A stretch of DNA of 29,131 bases from an uncultured Eubacterium sp. (GTDB lineage Bacteria > Bacillota > Clostridia > Lachnospirales > Lachnospiraceae): contig CALGGT010000036.1 of the NCBI GenBank assembly GCA_937915825.1, positions 1 to 29,131 of the forward strand. The letters run 5' to 3'. Positions 1-6,671 of this stretch are shown in pieces. The notes below the pieces were generated by a model. That model did no database searches. It was given only the letters and a program-made list of their open reading frames with translations, and was not told where the DNA came from. Made by a program: the position numbers and the translations under genes. The stretch's first letter is position 1. Every line of letters begins with the position of its first letter.

Positions 1-2
1 AA

Positions 3-155
3 TGGATACCGCTTGAAAAATTGCGGCAAGAATGCGGCGTCAATCGTGACGGCTCAAAGGCAAGCTGTGTTTTAAAAGCTGCGCGAAACAGAAATTGCGA
101 AGCTAAAGGTTATCGCTGGTCTGCTGACAAGTTGAAAGAAAAACATATCATTTAA
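3..155 (+). CDS. etfB: Electron transfer flavoprotein beta subunit, C-terminal fragment (probable)
   Basis: An open frame runs from the window edge to a TAA 27 bases before etfA. Its last residues, ADKLKEKHII, look like the usual EtfB tail, and an upstream stretch (NRDGSKAS, then CVLKA) loosely resembles the EtfB motif NRxGxKGSPTxVxK, but with the central Pro-Thr missing. Frame 1 at about 102-126 also reads like EtfB (EIAKLKVIAG). This suggests either a divergent protein or small insertion/deletion errors at the contig edge. EtfB binds AMP or FAD and forms the heterodimer with EtfA. The position directly before etfA fits the standard etfB-etfA order. The assignment rests mainly on context and the tail, so it is tentative. 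Confidence 0.5.
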   Translation, partial: WIPLEKLRQECGVNRDGSKASCVLKAARNRNCEAKGYRWSADKLKEKHII

Positions 156-182
156 TTTAAGAAAGAAAAGTGGTGAATACAT

Positions 183-1223
183 ATGAATATCGAAGAATAC
201 AAGGGCGTATTTATTTACGCGCAGCAAGTCGATAATGAATTAAGCTCCATTTCCTTGGAGTTGTTAGGAAAAGCCAACGAACTGGCAGCATCCTTAGATA
301 CTCAGGTAACCGCTGTTTTAGTTGGTTCTGAGGTTTCTTCTTTAGCAGATACATTAGGAGAATACGGAGCAGACCGTGTGATTCTGGTAGAAGATAAAGA
401 ATTAAAAGAATACCGTACCGAGCCTTATACCCATGCGTTGGCATCGGTGATCAACGAGTTCAAACCGGAGATCATGTTAGTTGGCGCAACCGCCATCGGC
501 CGTGATTTAGGTCCTCGTGTATCGGCTCGTGTAAAAACTGGTTTAACTGCGGACTGTACCTTCTTAGAGATCGGTGATTTCCCCTTGAATGTACCTCAGG
601 GAAAAGAAGATACACAGAAGCACAACCAATTGTTAATGACCCGTCCTGCCTTTGGCGGTAATACCATTGCTACCATCGCATGCCCGGATCATCGTCCGCA
701 AATGGCAACGGTACGTCCCGGCGTTATGCAGAAATTAGAGCCGAAAAAAGGTGCGAAAGCCGAGATCGTAAATTTCAAAGTTGACTTTGTTCCGGATGAA
801 AAATACGTAGAGATCTTAAACGTAGTGAAGGCGGTCAATGACGTTGAGGACATTATGGACGCGAAGATCCTGGTATCCGGCGGTCGTGGCGTAGGTTCAG
901 AAGAGAACTTTCAGTTGTTGGAGGATCTGGCAGAGGCCATTGGCGGAACCGTTAGCTGTTCCCGTGCTGTGGTAGACAACGGTTGGAAGCCCAAAGATTT
1001 ACAGGTTGGACAGACCGGTAAGACCGTACGTCCCAATGTCTATTTTGCCATTGGTATTTCCGGTGCGATCCAGCACGTAGCAGGAATGGAAGAATCAGAC
1101 TTGATCATCGCCATTAACAAGGACGAAACAGCTCCCATCTTCGATGTGGCTGATTACGGAATTGTAGGGGATTTAAATAAGATTGTGCCCATGTTAACCG
1201 AAATGATCAAAGCAAACGCTTAA
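183..1223 (+). CDS. etfA: Electron transfer flavoprotein alpha subunit
   Basis: EtfA, 346 aa, is the FAD-binding alpha subunit of the electron transfer flavoprotein. In anaerobic Clostridia it works with EtfB and an acyl-CoA dehydrogenase such as butyryl-CoA dehydrogenase, often in flavin-based electron bifurcation. The N-terminal half is the ETF alpha/beta domain. The C-terminal FAD domain shows SGGRGVGS (232-239), SRAVVDNGW (260-268), GQTGKTV (276-282), GISGAIQH (291-298), NKDETAPIF (312-320) and DYGIVGD (324-330), all family signatures. The length is normal. The ATG at 183 follows a weak GTGGTG ribosome site and lies 27 bases after the presumed etfB stop, so the two are probably cotranscribed. 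The dehydrogenase gene, if linked, would lie upstream outside the window. Confidence 0.97.
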   Translation: MNIEEYKGVFIYAQQVDNELSSISLELLGKANELAASLDTQVTAVLVGSEVSSLADTLGEYGADRVILVEDKELKEYRTEPYTHALASVINEFKPEIMLVGATAIGRDLGPRVSARVKTGLTADCTFLEIGDFPLNVPQGKEDTQKHNQLLMTRPAFGGNTIATIACPDHRPQMATVRPGVMQKLEPKKGAKAEIVNFKVDFVPDEKYVEILNVVKAVNDVEDIMDAKILVSGGRGVGSEENFQLLEDLAEAIGGTVSCSRAVVDNGWKPKDLQVGQTGKTVRPNVYFAIGISGAIQHVAGMEESDLIIAINKDETAPIFDVADYGIVGDLNKIVPMLTEMIKANA

Positions 1224-1243
1224 CGATTTCGAGGTGATTTTCT

Positions 1244-2092
1244 ATGAAAAACAATTATATCCGTTATCCGGATTTTAAGGCAAAATCCTTTACCATCAGC
1301 TTTGATGATAATGTGACCCAGGATGAACGACTGATTGAATTAATGGAACAATACGGGATCAAGGGTACCTTTAACATCATTCCTCATTGGTTTCGAAGAG
1401 AAGACGACACTTCGATTCCGGAGGATCCTACGTACATTAATGTAACGGCCAAGGTAGGAAAGGAGCTTTATGACAAACCATTCATCGAAGTAGCCAATCA
1501 CAGCTATGACCATGCCTGGTTCAATATGTTGCCTCCTTCCATGCAGCTTCGAGAGATTCAAAAGGGAAGAGAAGAGCTGGAACATTTTTTTGACCGGATC
1601 CTAACCGGTTTTGCCTATCCTTACGGATGTTTTACGGCTGATACGGAAGAGATCTTACGTCTGGCAGGCATTACCTATGCCAGAACCGTAACTTCAACCA
1701 ACAGCTTTTATCTGCCCCAGAACTGGCTGGAGTGGAATCCTACCTGCCATTATGCGTCGGAAAATCTACATTCGTTAACCAACGAATTCTTAGATTTAGC
1801 CCTCGAGGATTTGGAAGTCCCCCGTTGCTTTTATGTATGGGGACATACCTTTGAGATGGATCGTATGGATAATTGGAACGTCATAGAAGATCTATTTGCG
1901 ACTATGTCCGGTAAAGAGGATATTTGGTATGCAACCAACGGTGAGATCTGCGATTATATGAAATCCGCGGAACAATTGGTTTATTCCATGGATGAAACCT
2001 ACATTAAAAATCCTACGTCAACCGAAATTTTCATGGAAATTGATGAGAAAAAATATCGGATCAAACCGGGCGAAACCGCGATTTTACGGTAA
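1244..2092 (+). CDS. Polysaccharide deacetylase family protein (NodB-like)
   Basis: This 282-aa protein carries a NodB/CE4-type deacetylase fold. Motif 1 is SFDD (D21, D22; catalytic base and metal ligand), motif 2 is HSYDH (H86 and H90, metal ligands), and motif 3 is near FAYPYG (123-128). A WGH at 199-201 may supply the late catalytic histidine. Such enzymes remove acetyl groups from N-acetylated sugars or related polymers. There is no signal peptide or membrane segment, so it probably acts in the cytoplasm on a small or intracellular substrate, which I cannot name. GAGGTGA precedes the ATG. It starts 20 bases after etfA, so it may be read from the same transcript, although the functional link is not obvious. 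The next gene also encodes a hydrolase of ester or acetyl type, which may be relevant. Confidence 0.85.
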   Translation: MKNNYIRYPDFKAKSFTISFDDNVTQDERLIELMEQYGIKGTFNIIPHWFRREDDTSIPEDPTYINVTAKVGKELYDKPFIEVANHSYDHAWFNMLPPSMQLREIQKGREELEHFFDRILTGFAYPYGCFTADTEEILRLAGITYARTVTSTNSFYLPQNWLEWNPTCHYASENLHSLTNEFLDLALEDLEVPRCFYVWGHTFEMDRMDNWNVIEDLFATMSGKEDIWYATNGEICDYMKSAEQLVYSMDETYIKNPTSTEIFMEIDEKKYRIKPGETAILR

Positions 2093-2110
2093 TATAAACA
2101 TTTGTTTATA
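2093..2110. repeat. Perfect 18-bp AT-rich palindrome
   Basis: TATAAACATTTGTTTATA has 8-bp arms and a 2-base centre. It begins right after the deacetylase stop codon and ends 20 bases before the -35 box at 2131. It could be an operator for the downstream promoter or a weak 3'-end hairpin. There is no T-tract, so I do not call it a terminator. Confidence 0.5.
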
Positions 2111-2130
2111 AACTGTATAGGAAATTCTAA

Positions 2131-2161
2131 TTGGACAAAATCAAATAAAATATGATATGAT
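2131..2161 (+). promoter_or_regulatory. Promoter for the SGNH hydrolase leader
   Basis: TTGGAC at 2131-2136 and TATGAT at 2156-2161 are 19 bases apart. A TG dinucleotide one base before the -10 (TGATATGAT) makes it an extended -10 promoter. Transcription would begin near 2168, giving an untranslated leader of roughly 190 bases. Confidence 0.55.
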
Positions 2162-2164
2162 ACA

Positions 2165-2323
2165 TGTGTCAGGAGGAGAGAGGCTTCGATGAGATTCGAA
2201 GTGTTTCGAAACCGACACAAATAAAATTGCTTATCCCTCATATTTGAGATAATCCTTTTTCATATCATACTGCAAGGTGGTACTATGTTATATAGTGCCA
2301 CTCCCTTTTTATAGGGACTTTTT
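2165..2323 (+). promoter_or_regulatory. Structured leader RNA with possible attenuator, class unknown
   Basis: Four hairpins can be drawn by eye. The first closes with TGTGTC (2165-2170) and GACACA (2214-2219) and holds an inner stem CTTCGA/TCGAAG (2184-2189/2196-2201). The second is TTAT..CTCA/TGAGATAA (2231-2252), followed by TCCTTTTT. The third is a 10-bp stem GTGGTACTAT/ATAGTGCCAC (2277-2286/2292-2301). The fourth is TCCCT/AGGGA (2302-2306/2313-2317), followed by CTTTTT. The last element looks like a short intrinsic terminator before the gene. The GGTGGTAC and CCCTTTTTATAGGGAC pieces recall the antiterminator end of T-box leaders, but I cannot find a Stem I or specifier loop. I do not recognise a known riboswitch class. 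Confidence 0.5.
2189..2224 (+). CDS. Possible 11-codon leader peptide
   Basis: An ATG at 2189 opens a reading frame of 11 codons, MRFEVFRNRHK, ending in TAA at 2222-2224. It is preceded by a strong ribosome site region (AGGAGGAGAG, 2171-2180) at usable spacing. The start and early codons lie inside the CTTCGA/TCGAAG hairpin, and the 3' end runs through the closing stem of the first leader hairpin. Translation would therefore open that structure. Three of 11 codons are arginine (AGA, CGA, CGA). Attenuation by ribosome stalling is possible but is only an inference from layout. Confidence 0.35.
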   Translation: MRFEVFRNRHK

Positions 2324-2356
2324 ACAGAGCGTTTTTTATGTAAGGAGGCATGGCGC

Positions 2357-3364
2357 ATGGAACATTTAACTACGATTTTAGATTATGATCATTCCTTTGG
2401 AAATATCAAACCATGGCAAGATGTTTTAAAACAGATCCGTCAGGGCAAGAAGAAAACCATCGCCTTTCTGGGAGCCTCGGTTTCTACCGGTGATCTGGTG
2501 GGAATTGAGAATTCCTACGTCACCTATCTAAAACATCATTGGAACGAGGAGATGGCATGTGAATACGCGCCTTATATTTACAATGGCAGCCATGCAGGAA
2601 CCTTGTCTACCAATGGATTGTTTTTTGTGGAGGATATTCTCAGTCATAAGCCGGATCTGGTGTTCTTAGACTACAGTGTCAATGATTCCGGTCTGGAGGT
2701 CTTTAATGAATCCTTTGAGGGTCTTCTTCGTAAATTTCTAAGATTAAACATTCCCGTAGCAACCATTATGTTTACCAACAACCGTGGTGATACGAAATAC
2801 ACCATGAAAAACATGTCTCAGTATTATCACCTGCCGGTTTTAGAAATCGGCAATGCCATTCTTCAAAACGTTGACAAAGACCTGTGTACCTGGGAGGATC
2901 TGTTCTTAGATTATGTACACCCCAATCCTTTGGGACATGAATACATTGCCAAAAATATGTTTGATTTCTTCCACTATTTGGAGAAAGCGCCGGAAGAAAA
3001 GATGATGCCGGTTCCAAGTGAACCGATGTATTACGGATTATTTGACGATTATGAAGTGTTGACCCTCCCATTGTTTCAAGAGGAATTTGAGATTTCCACC
3101 ACCTATTCCGTTGGAATGGTGGAGTATAAAGAGATGCCGGATTCTTCCTTAACAGCGGAATGTGATATTTATCTGGATCATAAATATTTCGATACCTTAC
3201 GTCATTACAATCCGCTGTCCTGGGAAAACCGGGTGGCAAAAATCCTTTCCATCGATGGAGAGGAGACGCCTCATACCATTACCATAAAGAAAAAATCCCA
3301 CGCCCCTTTGGATGAGGAGTGGGATGATTATCAGATCAAATTGTTATTCAGTCACGATTTCTAA
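2357..3364 (+). CDS. SGNH/GDSL-type hydrolase family protein
   Basis: This 335-aa protein has an SGNH hydrolase domain in residues 34-205. The block I nucleophile lies in FLGASVS (S41). Block III is the SVND stretch (N109, D110) and block V is DYVHPN (D185 and H188, the catalytic Asp-His pair). Members hydrolyse esters, often acetyl groups on carbohydrates, but the substrate here cannot be read from sequence. The last 120 residues hold a second region I do not recognise, probably beta-rich. No signal peptide is present. The ATG at 2357 is chosen because AAGGAGG (2342-2348) lies 8 bases upstream; the ATG at 2350 is out of frame and too close. The gene follows a structured leader, so expression may be controlled by attenuation. 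Confidence 0.8.
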   Translation: MEHLTTILDYDHSFGNIKPWQDVLKQIRQGKKKTIAFLGASVSTGDLVGIENSYVTYLKHHWNEEMACEYAPYIYNGSHAGTLSTNGLFFVEDILSHKPDLVFLDYSVNDSGLEVFNESFEGLLRKFLRLNIPVATIMFTNNRGDTKYTMKNMSQYYHLPVLEIGNAILQNVDKDLCTWEDLFLDYVHPNPLGHEYIAKNMFDFFHYLEKAPEEKMMPVPSEPMYYGLFDDYEVLTLPLFQEEFEISTTYSVGMVEYKEMPDSSLTAECDIYLDHKYFDTLRHYNPLSWENRVAKILSIDGEETPHTITIKKKSHAPLDEEWDDYQIKLLFSHDF

Positions 3365-3390
3365 CGAGAAACCACTGAATGTTTAGTCGG

Positions 3391-4374
3391 TTAAATATGG
3401 AACCAGGTACCCATACTGATCAATTCTTTCAATTGATTAATGTATTCTCTCGCCGGCAGGCTGATGAAATGATTTTTATTAAATGCCACGACGATCTGTT
3501 CCTGGAACATGTTGATTTTTTTCTTCGGTGGCTTTAGTTTGTAATACACCGGGTGTTCTACAAAATTACCATACCGGATCAGGGTATCCGGCACAAAGCC
3601 CACGCCTAAGTTATTATTAACCCAATGGAACAGAGTTTCAATATTGGAAGCATAAAGGGAAACATTGGGGCTGATCTTTAACAGGCTGAAGAAGGATGTG
3701 TAAATATCGGAAAACTCACTTTTGGAATCCAATACCACAAAGGCTTCTTCTTTTAATTCTTCCGGTTTAATGTATTTTTCCTGGTAGATCACATCGGAAT
3801 TATCCAGAATATCTTTCCAGCTCATGGCAAATTCTTCCCGCCCCTCATTAAAGGGATTATCCTTACTGACCGCCAGATAAAAAGTTTCCGTTGCCAGCTC
3901 ATCAATGTGAAAGATTTGACGGGTAAATACATCGTTATCAATGCAGAAATCAATTTGTCCGTTTTGCAGTTTTGATTTCAAGTTTTCAATGGTATCGGTT
4001 ACAATATTCATTTTGATGCCCGGGTATTTCTCTTTAAATTTCGATAAACTAATGGGAAGCATGCAAGACGCCCGGAAGGGAGAGGTACCGATGGTTAAGG
4101 TACCGTATTCCAGGTTATTGATCTCTGAAATTCTATTTTCCAATTCTCTGGTGATCGCGTCCATTTTCTTAGCGGCATCCAAATAGGCCTGCCCGATTGG
4201 TGTTAAACGAATGGGGTAGGTGTTACGTTCAAATAAGGGCGCGCCGATCTGCGATTCCATGTTTTTAATTAACTGACTGATGGAAGGCTGGGTTACAAAC
4301 ATTCGTTTTGCCGCAGCTGAAAAACTTCCTTCCTCCGCTAAAGCGATGATATATTGCATTTGTTGCGTTGTCAT
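3391..4374 (-). CDS. LysR family transcriptional regulator
   Basis: This 327-aa protein has the LysR layout: an N-terminal winged helix-turn-helix (residues 1-60, with AEEGSFSAAAKRMFVTQPSISQLIKNME as recognition region in parts 13-40), a linker helix, and a substrate-binding-like effector domain from about residue 90 to 300. Effector identity cannot be inferred. It is transcribed on the minus strand, divergently from the GH5 gene and convergently with the SGNH hydrolase gene. GAGAGGAAGG precedes the ATG at 4374. A promoter and an inverted repeat resembling a LysR-type site lie just upstream, so autoregulation is plausible and the GH5 gene is a candidate target, as divergent neighbours of LysR genes often are. 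Confidence 0.93.
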   Translation of the reverse strand: MTTQQMQYIIALAEEGSFSAAAKRMFVTQPSISQLIKNMESQIGAPLFERNTYPIRLTPIGQAYLDAAKKMDAITRELENRISEINNLEYGTLTIGTSPFRASCMLPISLSKFKEKYPGIKMNIVTDTIENLKSKLQNGQIDFCIDNDVFTRQIFHIDELATETFYLAVSKDNPFNEGREEFAMSWKDILDNSDVIYQEKYIKPEELKEEAFVVLDSKSEFSDIYTSFFSLLKISPNVSLYASNIETLFHWVNNNLGVGFVPDTLIRYGNFVEHPVYYKLKPPKKKINMFQEQIVVAFNKNHFISLPAREYINQLKELISMGTWFHI

Positions 4375-4400
4375 TTATAATCCTTCCTCTCACGTTTTCT

Positions 4401-4418
4401 TATAAGCATATATTTATA
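4401..4418. promoter_or_regulatory. Candidate LysR-type operator
   Basis: TATAA, 8 bases, TTATA forms an imperfectly spaced inverted repeat in the lysR leader, 26 bases upstream of its start codon. AT-rich inverted repeats of this size fit the loose T-N11-A LysR site, but AT-rich DNA gives such matches by chance. Confidence 0.3.
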
Positions 4419-4435
4419 CTTCAACATACACATCC

Positions 4436-4464
4436 ATTATAACGAAACTTTATAGATTTTTCAA
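4436..4464 (-). promoter_or_regulatory. Promoter for the LysR-type regulator
   Basis: Read on the minus strand, TTGAAA (4464-4459) and TATAAT (4441-4436) are separated by 17 bases, a near-consensus sigma-A promoter. Transcription would start near 4429, ahead of the ATG at 4374. Confidence 0.6.
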
Positions 4465-4508
4465 TGCCTTTCCCAAAAAAAATTGCCTCCGTTCATCCCT
4501 ATCTTAAC

Positions 4509-4537
4509 TTGACAAAGGATCCCTGGTTGTTTATCAT
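4509..4537 (+). promoter_or_regulatory. Promoter for the GH5 glucanase gene
   Basis: TTGACA (4509-4514) and TATCAT (4532-4537) are exactly 17 bases apart. The start codon at 4578 lies about 34 bases after the expected transcription start, which argues against the longer upstream reading frame that would begin at 4464, before the promoter. Confidence 0.65.
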
Positions 4538-4577
4538 AATATTGGAGTTTAATTTTTATAAAACAGGAGATGAAACT

Positions 4578-5549
4578 ATGCACCAAAGGAACACACGAAT
4601 TCGACTTTTATTGATGTTATCGATCATGCTTTTTATTGCGACTGCCGGAGCTTCCGTAAGTCAGGCGAAAACCATTTCTCCTTTGAAAGTCAAGGGAACC
4701 CATTTGGTAAATTCCAAGGGAAACGTCGTACAATTAAAGGGCGTTAGCACCCATGGCATCGCCTGGTACCCTCAATATGTAAACACAAAATCTTTTAAAA
4801 GCTTCAAGAAAATGGGGGCCAACACCATTCGTTTGGCGGTTTATTCCTCAACCGAAGAGGGGTATTCTACCGATCTGTTCACAAAGATCGAAGAGGGGAT
4901 CAACATTGCTTCCAACTTAAATATGTATGTGATTTTGGATTGGCATATTTTAAATCACGGCAATCCCAAAACCGACCAGGCAAAAGCAAAACAATTCTTC
5001 CGTTATTTTGCGAAAAAATATAAGAACGCGCCCAATCTTTTATATGAGATCTGTAATGAGCCCAACGGTTCCGACGTAACCTGGGAGAAGAGTATTAAAC
5101 CCTATGCGAACACCATCATTCCCATGATAAAGAAATACAACAAAGATGCCGTGATCATTGTGGGAACCCCTACCTGGTCCCAGGATGTGGATATTGCGGC
5201 GAACAGCCCCATAAAAGGGTATTCCAACCTTATGTATACCTTGCATTTTTATGCCGCTACCCATACCGATGCCATTCGTAAAAAATGCATCACGGCCATA
5301 AAAAAAGGATTGCCGGTTTTTGTGACAGAGTTTTCCATTAGCGATGCTTCCGGAAATGGAAAGATCAGTAAGAAACAGGGTAAGAAGTGGATGAAGCTTT
5401 TAAAGAAATATAAGATTTCCCGGGTAGCGTGGAGCCTTTGTAATAAAAATGAAACCTCCGCTCTGATCAAACCTGGTTGTACCAAAAGCGGAGGCTTTAA
5501 AAAATCGGATTTATCCAAGACCGGAAAATGGATCGTTAAGAATTGGTAG
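4578..5549 (+). CDS. Secreted glycoside hydrolase family 5 endoglucanase-like protein
   Basis: The protein is 323 aa from the ATG at 4578, chosen for its CAGGAG site 8 bases upstream and because it places a signal peptide at the N-terminus (basic start, hydrophobic residues 9-24, likely cut after VSQA at residue 30). The mature part is a single GH5 (beta/alpha)8 catalytic domain. YEICNEP holds the acid/base E161, VTEFS holds the nucleophile E251, and HFY (223-225) and W285 fit conserved active-site positions. Such enzymes cut beta-1,4-glucans such as cellulose or mixed-linkage glucan outside the cell. No carbohydrate-binding module, dockerin or sorting signal is visible, so it is a minimal soluble enzyme. 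Its 3' end overlaps the convergent minus-strand gene by 14 bases. Confidence 0.92.
   Translation: MHQRNTRIRLLLMLSIMLFIATAGASVSQAKTISPLKVKGTHLVNSKGNVVQLKGVSTHGIAWYPQYVNTKSFKSFKKMGANTIRLAVYSSTEEGYSTDLFTKIEEGINIASNLNMYVILDWHILNHGNPKTDQAKAKQFFRYFAKKYKNAPNLLYEICNEPNGSDVTWEKSIKPYANTIIPMIKKYNKDAVIIVGTPTWSQDVDIAANSPIKGYSNLMYTLHFYAATHTDAIRKKCITAIKKGLPVFVTEFSISDASGNGKISKKQGKKWMKLLKKYKISRVAWSLCNKNETSALIKPGCTKSGGFKKSDLSKTGKWIVKNW
5442..5494 (-). terminator. Intrinsic terminator inside the antisense GH5 coding sequence
   Basis: On the minus strand, CCTCCGCT (5494-5487) pairs perfectly with AGCGGAGG (5462-5455). The 24-base loop contains a further small TGGT/ACCA hairpin. The 3' flank is TTTCATTTTTATT (5454-5442). 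It sits 42 bases beyond the stop of the minus-strand zinc-ribbon gene, where a terminator is expected. In the plus direction only CTTT follows, so it should act one way. Confidence 0.45.
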
Positions 5550-6561
5550 CATCGGAATCCACGAATTCTTCGCAATAGGCGTTGTAACGTTCGTCTACCA
5601 TATTCTCAATTAATTCCGGACTGAAGGAAGGGAATTGCTCTTTTGTTTGTTCCTTCATTTGTTCCGTTACCTTGAAGAAGTTTTCTTCCACAGGAATTTC
5701 CAAATCGGTAACCTGGTCAAAGTAGTCATTGTCAAATTCACGTTCCATATATTCCTGGATCTGGGTTAAAGCAGTGGTTTCTTCTGAGACCAGGGTACCG
5801 ATTTTTTTGGCCCGGATCAGAGAAGTAATACCGAAGAACAAAAAGGCCGTAAACATCAGTCCCATTACGATCATGGTGAAGGTGCTGATCAAAGTAAATA
5901 CTTCCGTTATATTTAACAAAATAAACCCGTATCCGATCACGGCAAATACGATAAAAGAGATTCCGCTAAAGCGAAAATCCGAATATTTATCTTTGTTGTT
6001 CACATAAACCGTACTTTGCTCAGTCTGCAGATCGGAGAGAAGACGATTGGCTTCTTCGTTCTCAATATCTGCCAGGGTTTCTGCCAGGGTTTCTGCCATA
6101 TCTTCCAGGGAAAGCTTGGGCATATCCTCTCCATCCGGATAACCCTCTTCCAAGTCCTCCTCCTGTTCGGAATCGGAGGAAACTTCATCGGCATATTCAT
6201 CCGTATATTCGTCGACATATTCGTCGTTCGTGGAATTCGAGAGATCTTCCGAATCTTCGGGCGTTTGATGGATCTCTTTTAAATAAAGCTTATATAAAGC
6301 GGCATAGGCGTGATCTGCCAAAGGAGTAGGAACGGATAATTCATAGGAACCGTCTTTCTCCTGAACCATAGCCGGAACGGAAGCGAAATTTAAATATTGG
6401 ACGTATTGATCTGCCAATTCTTCCGTAGAAACTTTTCCCAAAACCAAAGATACCGGTGTTTCATCTTCGTCTGCCGGCAGCTCATCCACCAGTTCACAGC
6501 CGCAATCCACACAGGTTGTAATCCCATCCACATACTCATTTTTACATTTTGGACACCACAT
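5536..6561 (-). CDS. Zinc-ribbon membrane protein with DUF2007-like segment
   Basis: The protein is 341 aa from the ATG at 6561. That start is preferred over the in-frame GTG at 6570 because the AAAGGTG ribosome site (6576-6570) includes that GTG and is well spaced for the ATG. It opens with a zinc ribbon (C3, C6, C17, C20). Next is a segment, ELADQYVQYL...VPAMV (about 48-66), resembling the DUF2007 family. A very acidic linker follows at about 100-170, then two adjacent transmembrane helices (about 200-217 and 223-247), and a charged C-terminal tail. The function is unknown. The layout suggests a membrane-anchored sensor or assembly protein with its ribbon in the cytoplasm. It is a single-gene unit with its own promoter and terminator. 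Confidence 0.75.
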   Translation of the reverse strand: MWCPKCKNEYVDGITTCVDCGCELVDELPADEDETPVSLVLGKVSTEELADQYVQYLNFASVPAMVQEKDGSYELSVPTPLADHAYAALYKLYLKEIHQTPEDSEDLSNSTNDEYVDEYTDEYADEVSSDSEQEEDLEEGYPDGEDMPKLSLEDMAETLAETLADIENEEANRLLSDLQTEQSTVYVNNKDKYSDFRFSGISFIVFAVIGYGFILLNITEVFTLISTFTMIVMGLMFTAFLFFGITSLIRAKKIGTLVSEETTALTQIQEYMEREFDNDYFDQVTDLEIPVEENFFKVTEQMKEQTKEQFPSFSPELIENMVDERYNAYCEEFVDSDATNS

Positions 6562-6596
6562 TTTTTTCACCTTTCTCTGTATTTTTTTTCTATTTT

Positions 6597-6625
6597 ATGA
6601 TAGCATAGTAACTAAGAAAATGCAA
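6597..6625 (-). promoter_or_regulatory. Promoter for the zinc-ribbon membrane protein
   Basis: On the minus strand TTGCAT (6625-6620) and TATCAT (6602-6597) are 17 bases apart, with TGC directly before the -10 giving an extended -10. The spacing and match are good. Confidence 0.6.
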
Positions 6626-6671
6626 CGAAAGAATCATTTTCTTCAAATCAGGAGAAAGGATCGTAAAAACC

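Noticed and set aside
2271..2323. T-box riboswitch upstream of the SGNH hydrolase gene
   Set aside because: GGTGGTAC and CCCTTTTTATAGGGAC resemble the T-box antiterminator/terminator end. However, TGGT lies within a fully paired 10-bp stem, the leader is too short, and I found no Stem I or specifier loop. The gene is not amino-acid related. I kept it as an unknown structured leader.
2772..3239. 155-codon minus-strand reading frame inside the SGNH hydrolase gene
   Set aside because: It is entirely antisense to a well-supported gene and shows no recognisable domain or ribosome site.
4464..4577. Longer N-terminus for the GH5 protein starting at 4464
   Set aside because: The extension begins upstream of the promoter boxes at 4509-4537, has no ribosome site and would bury the signal peptide 38 residues inside.
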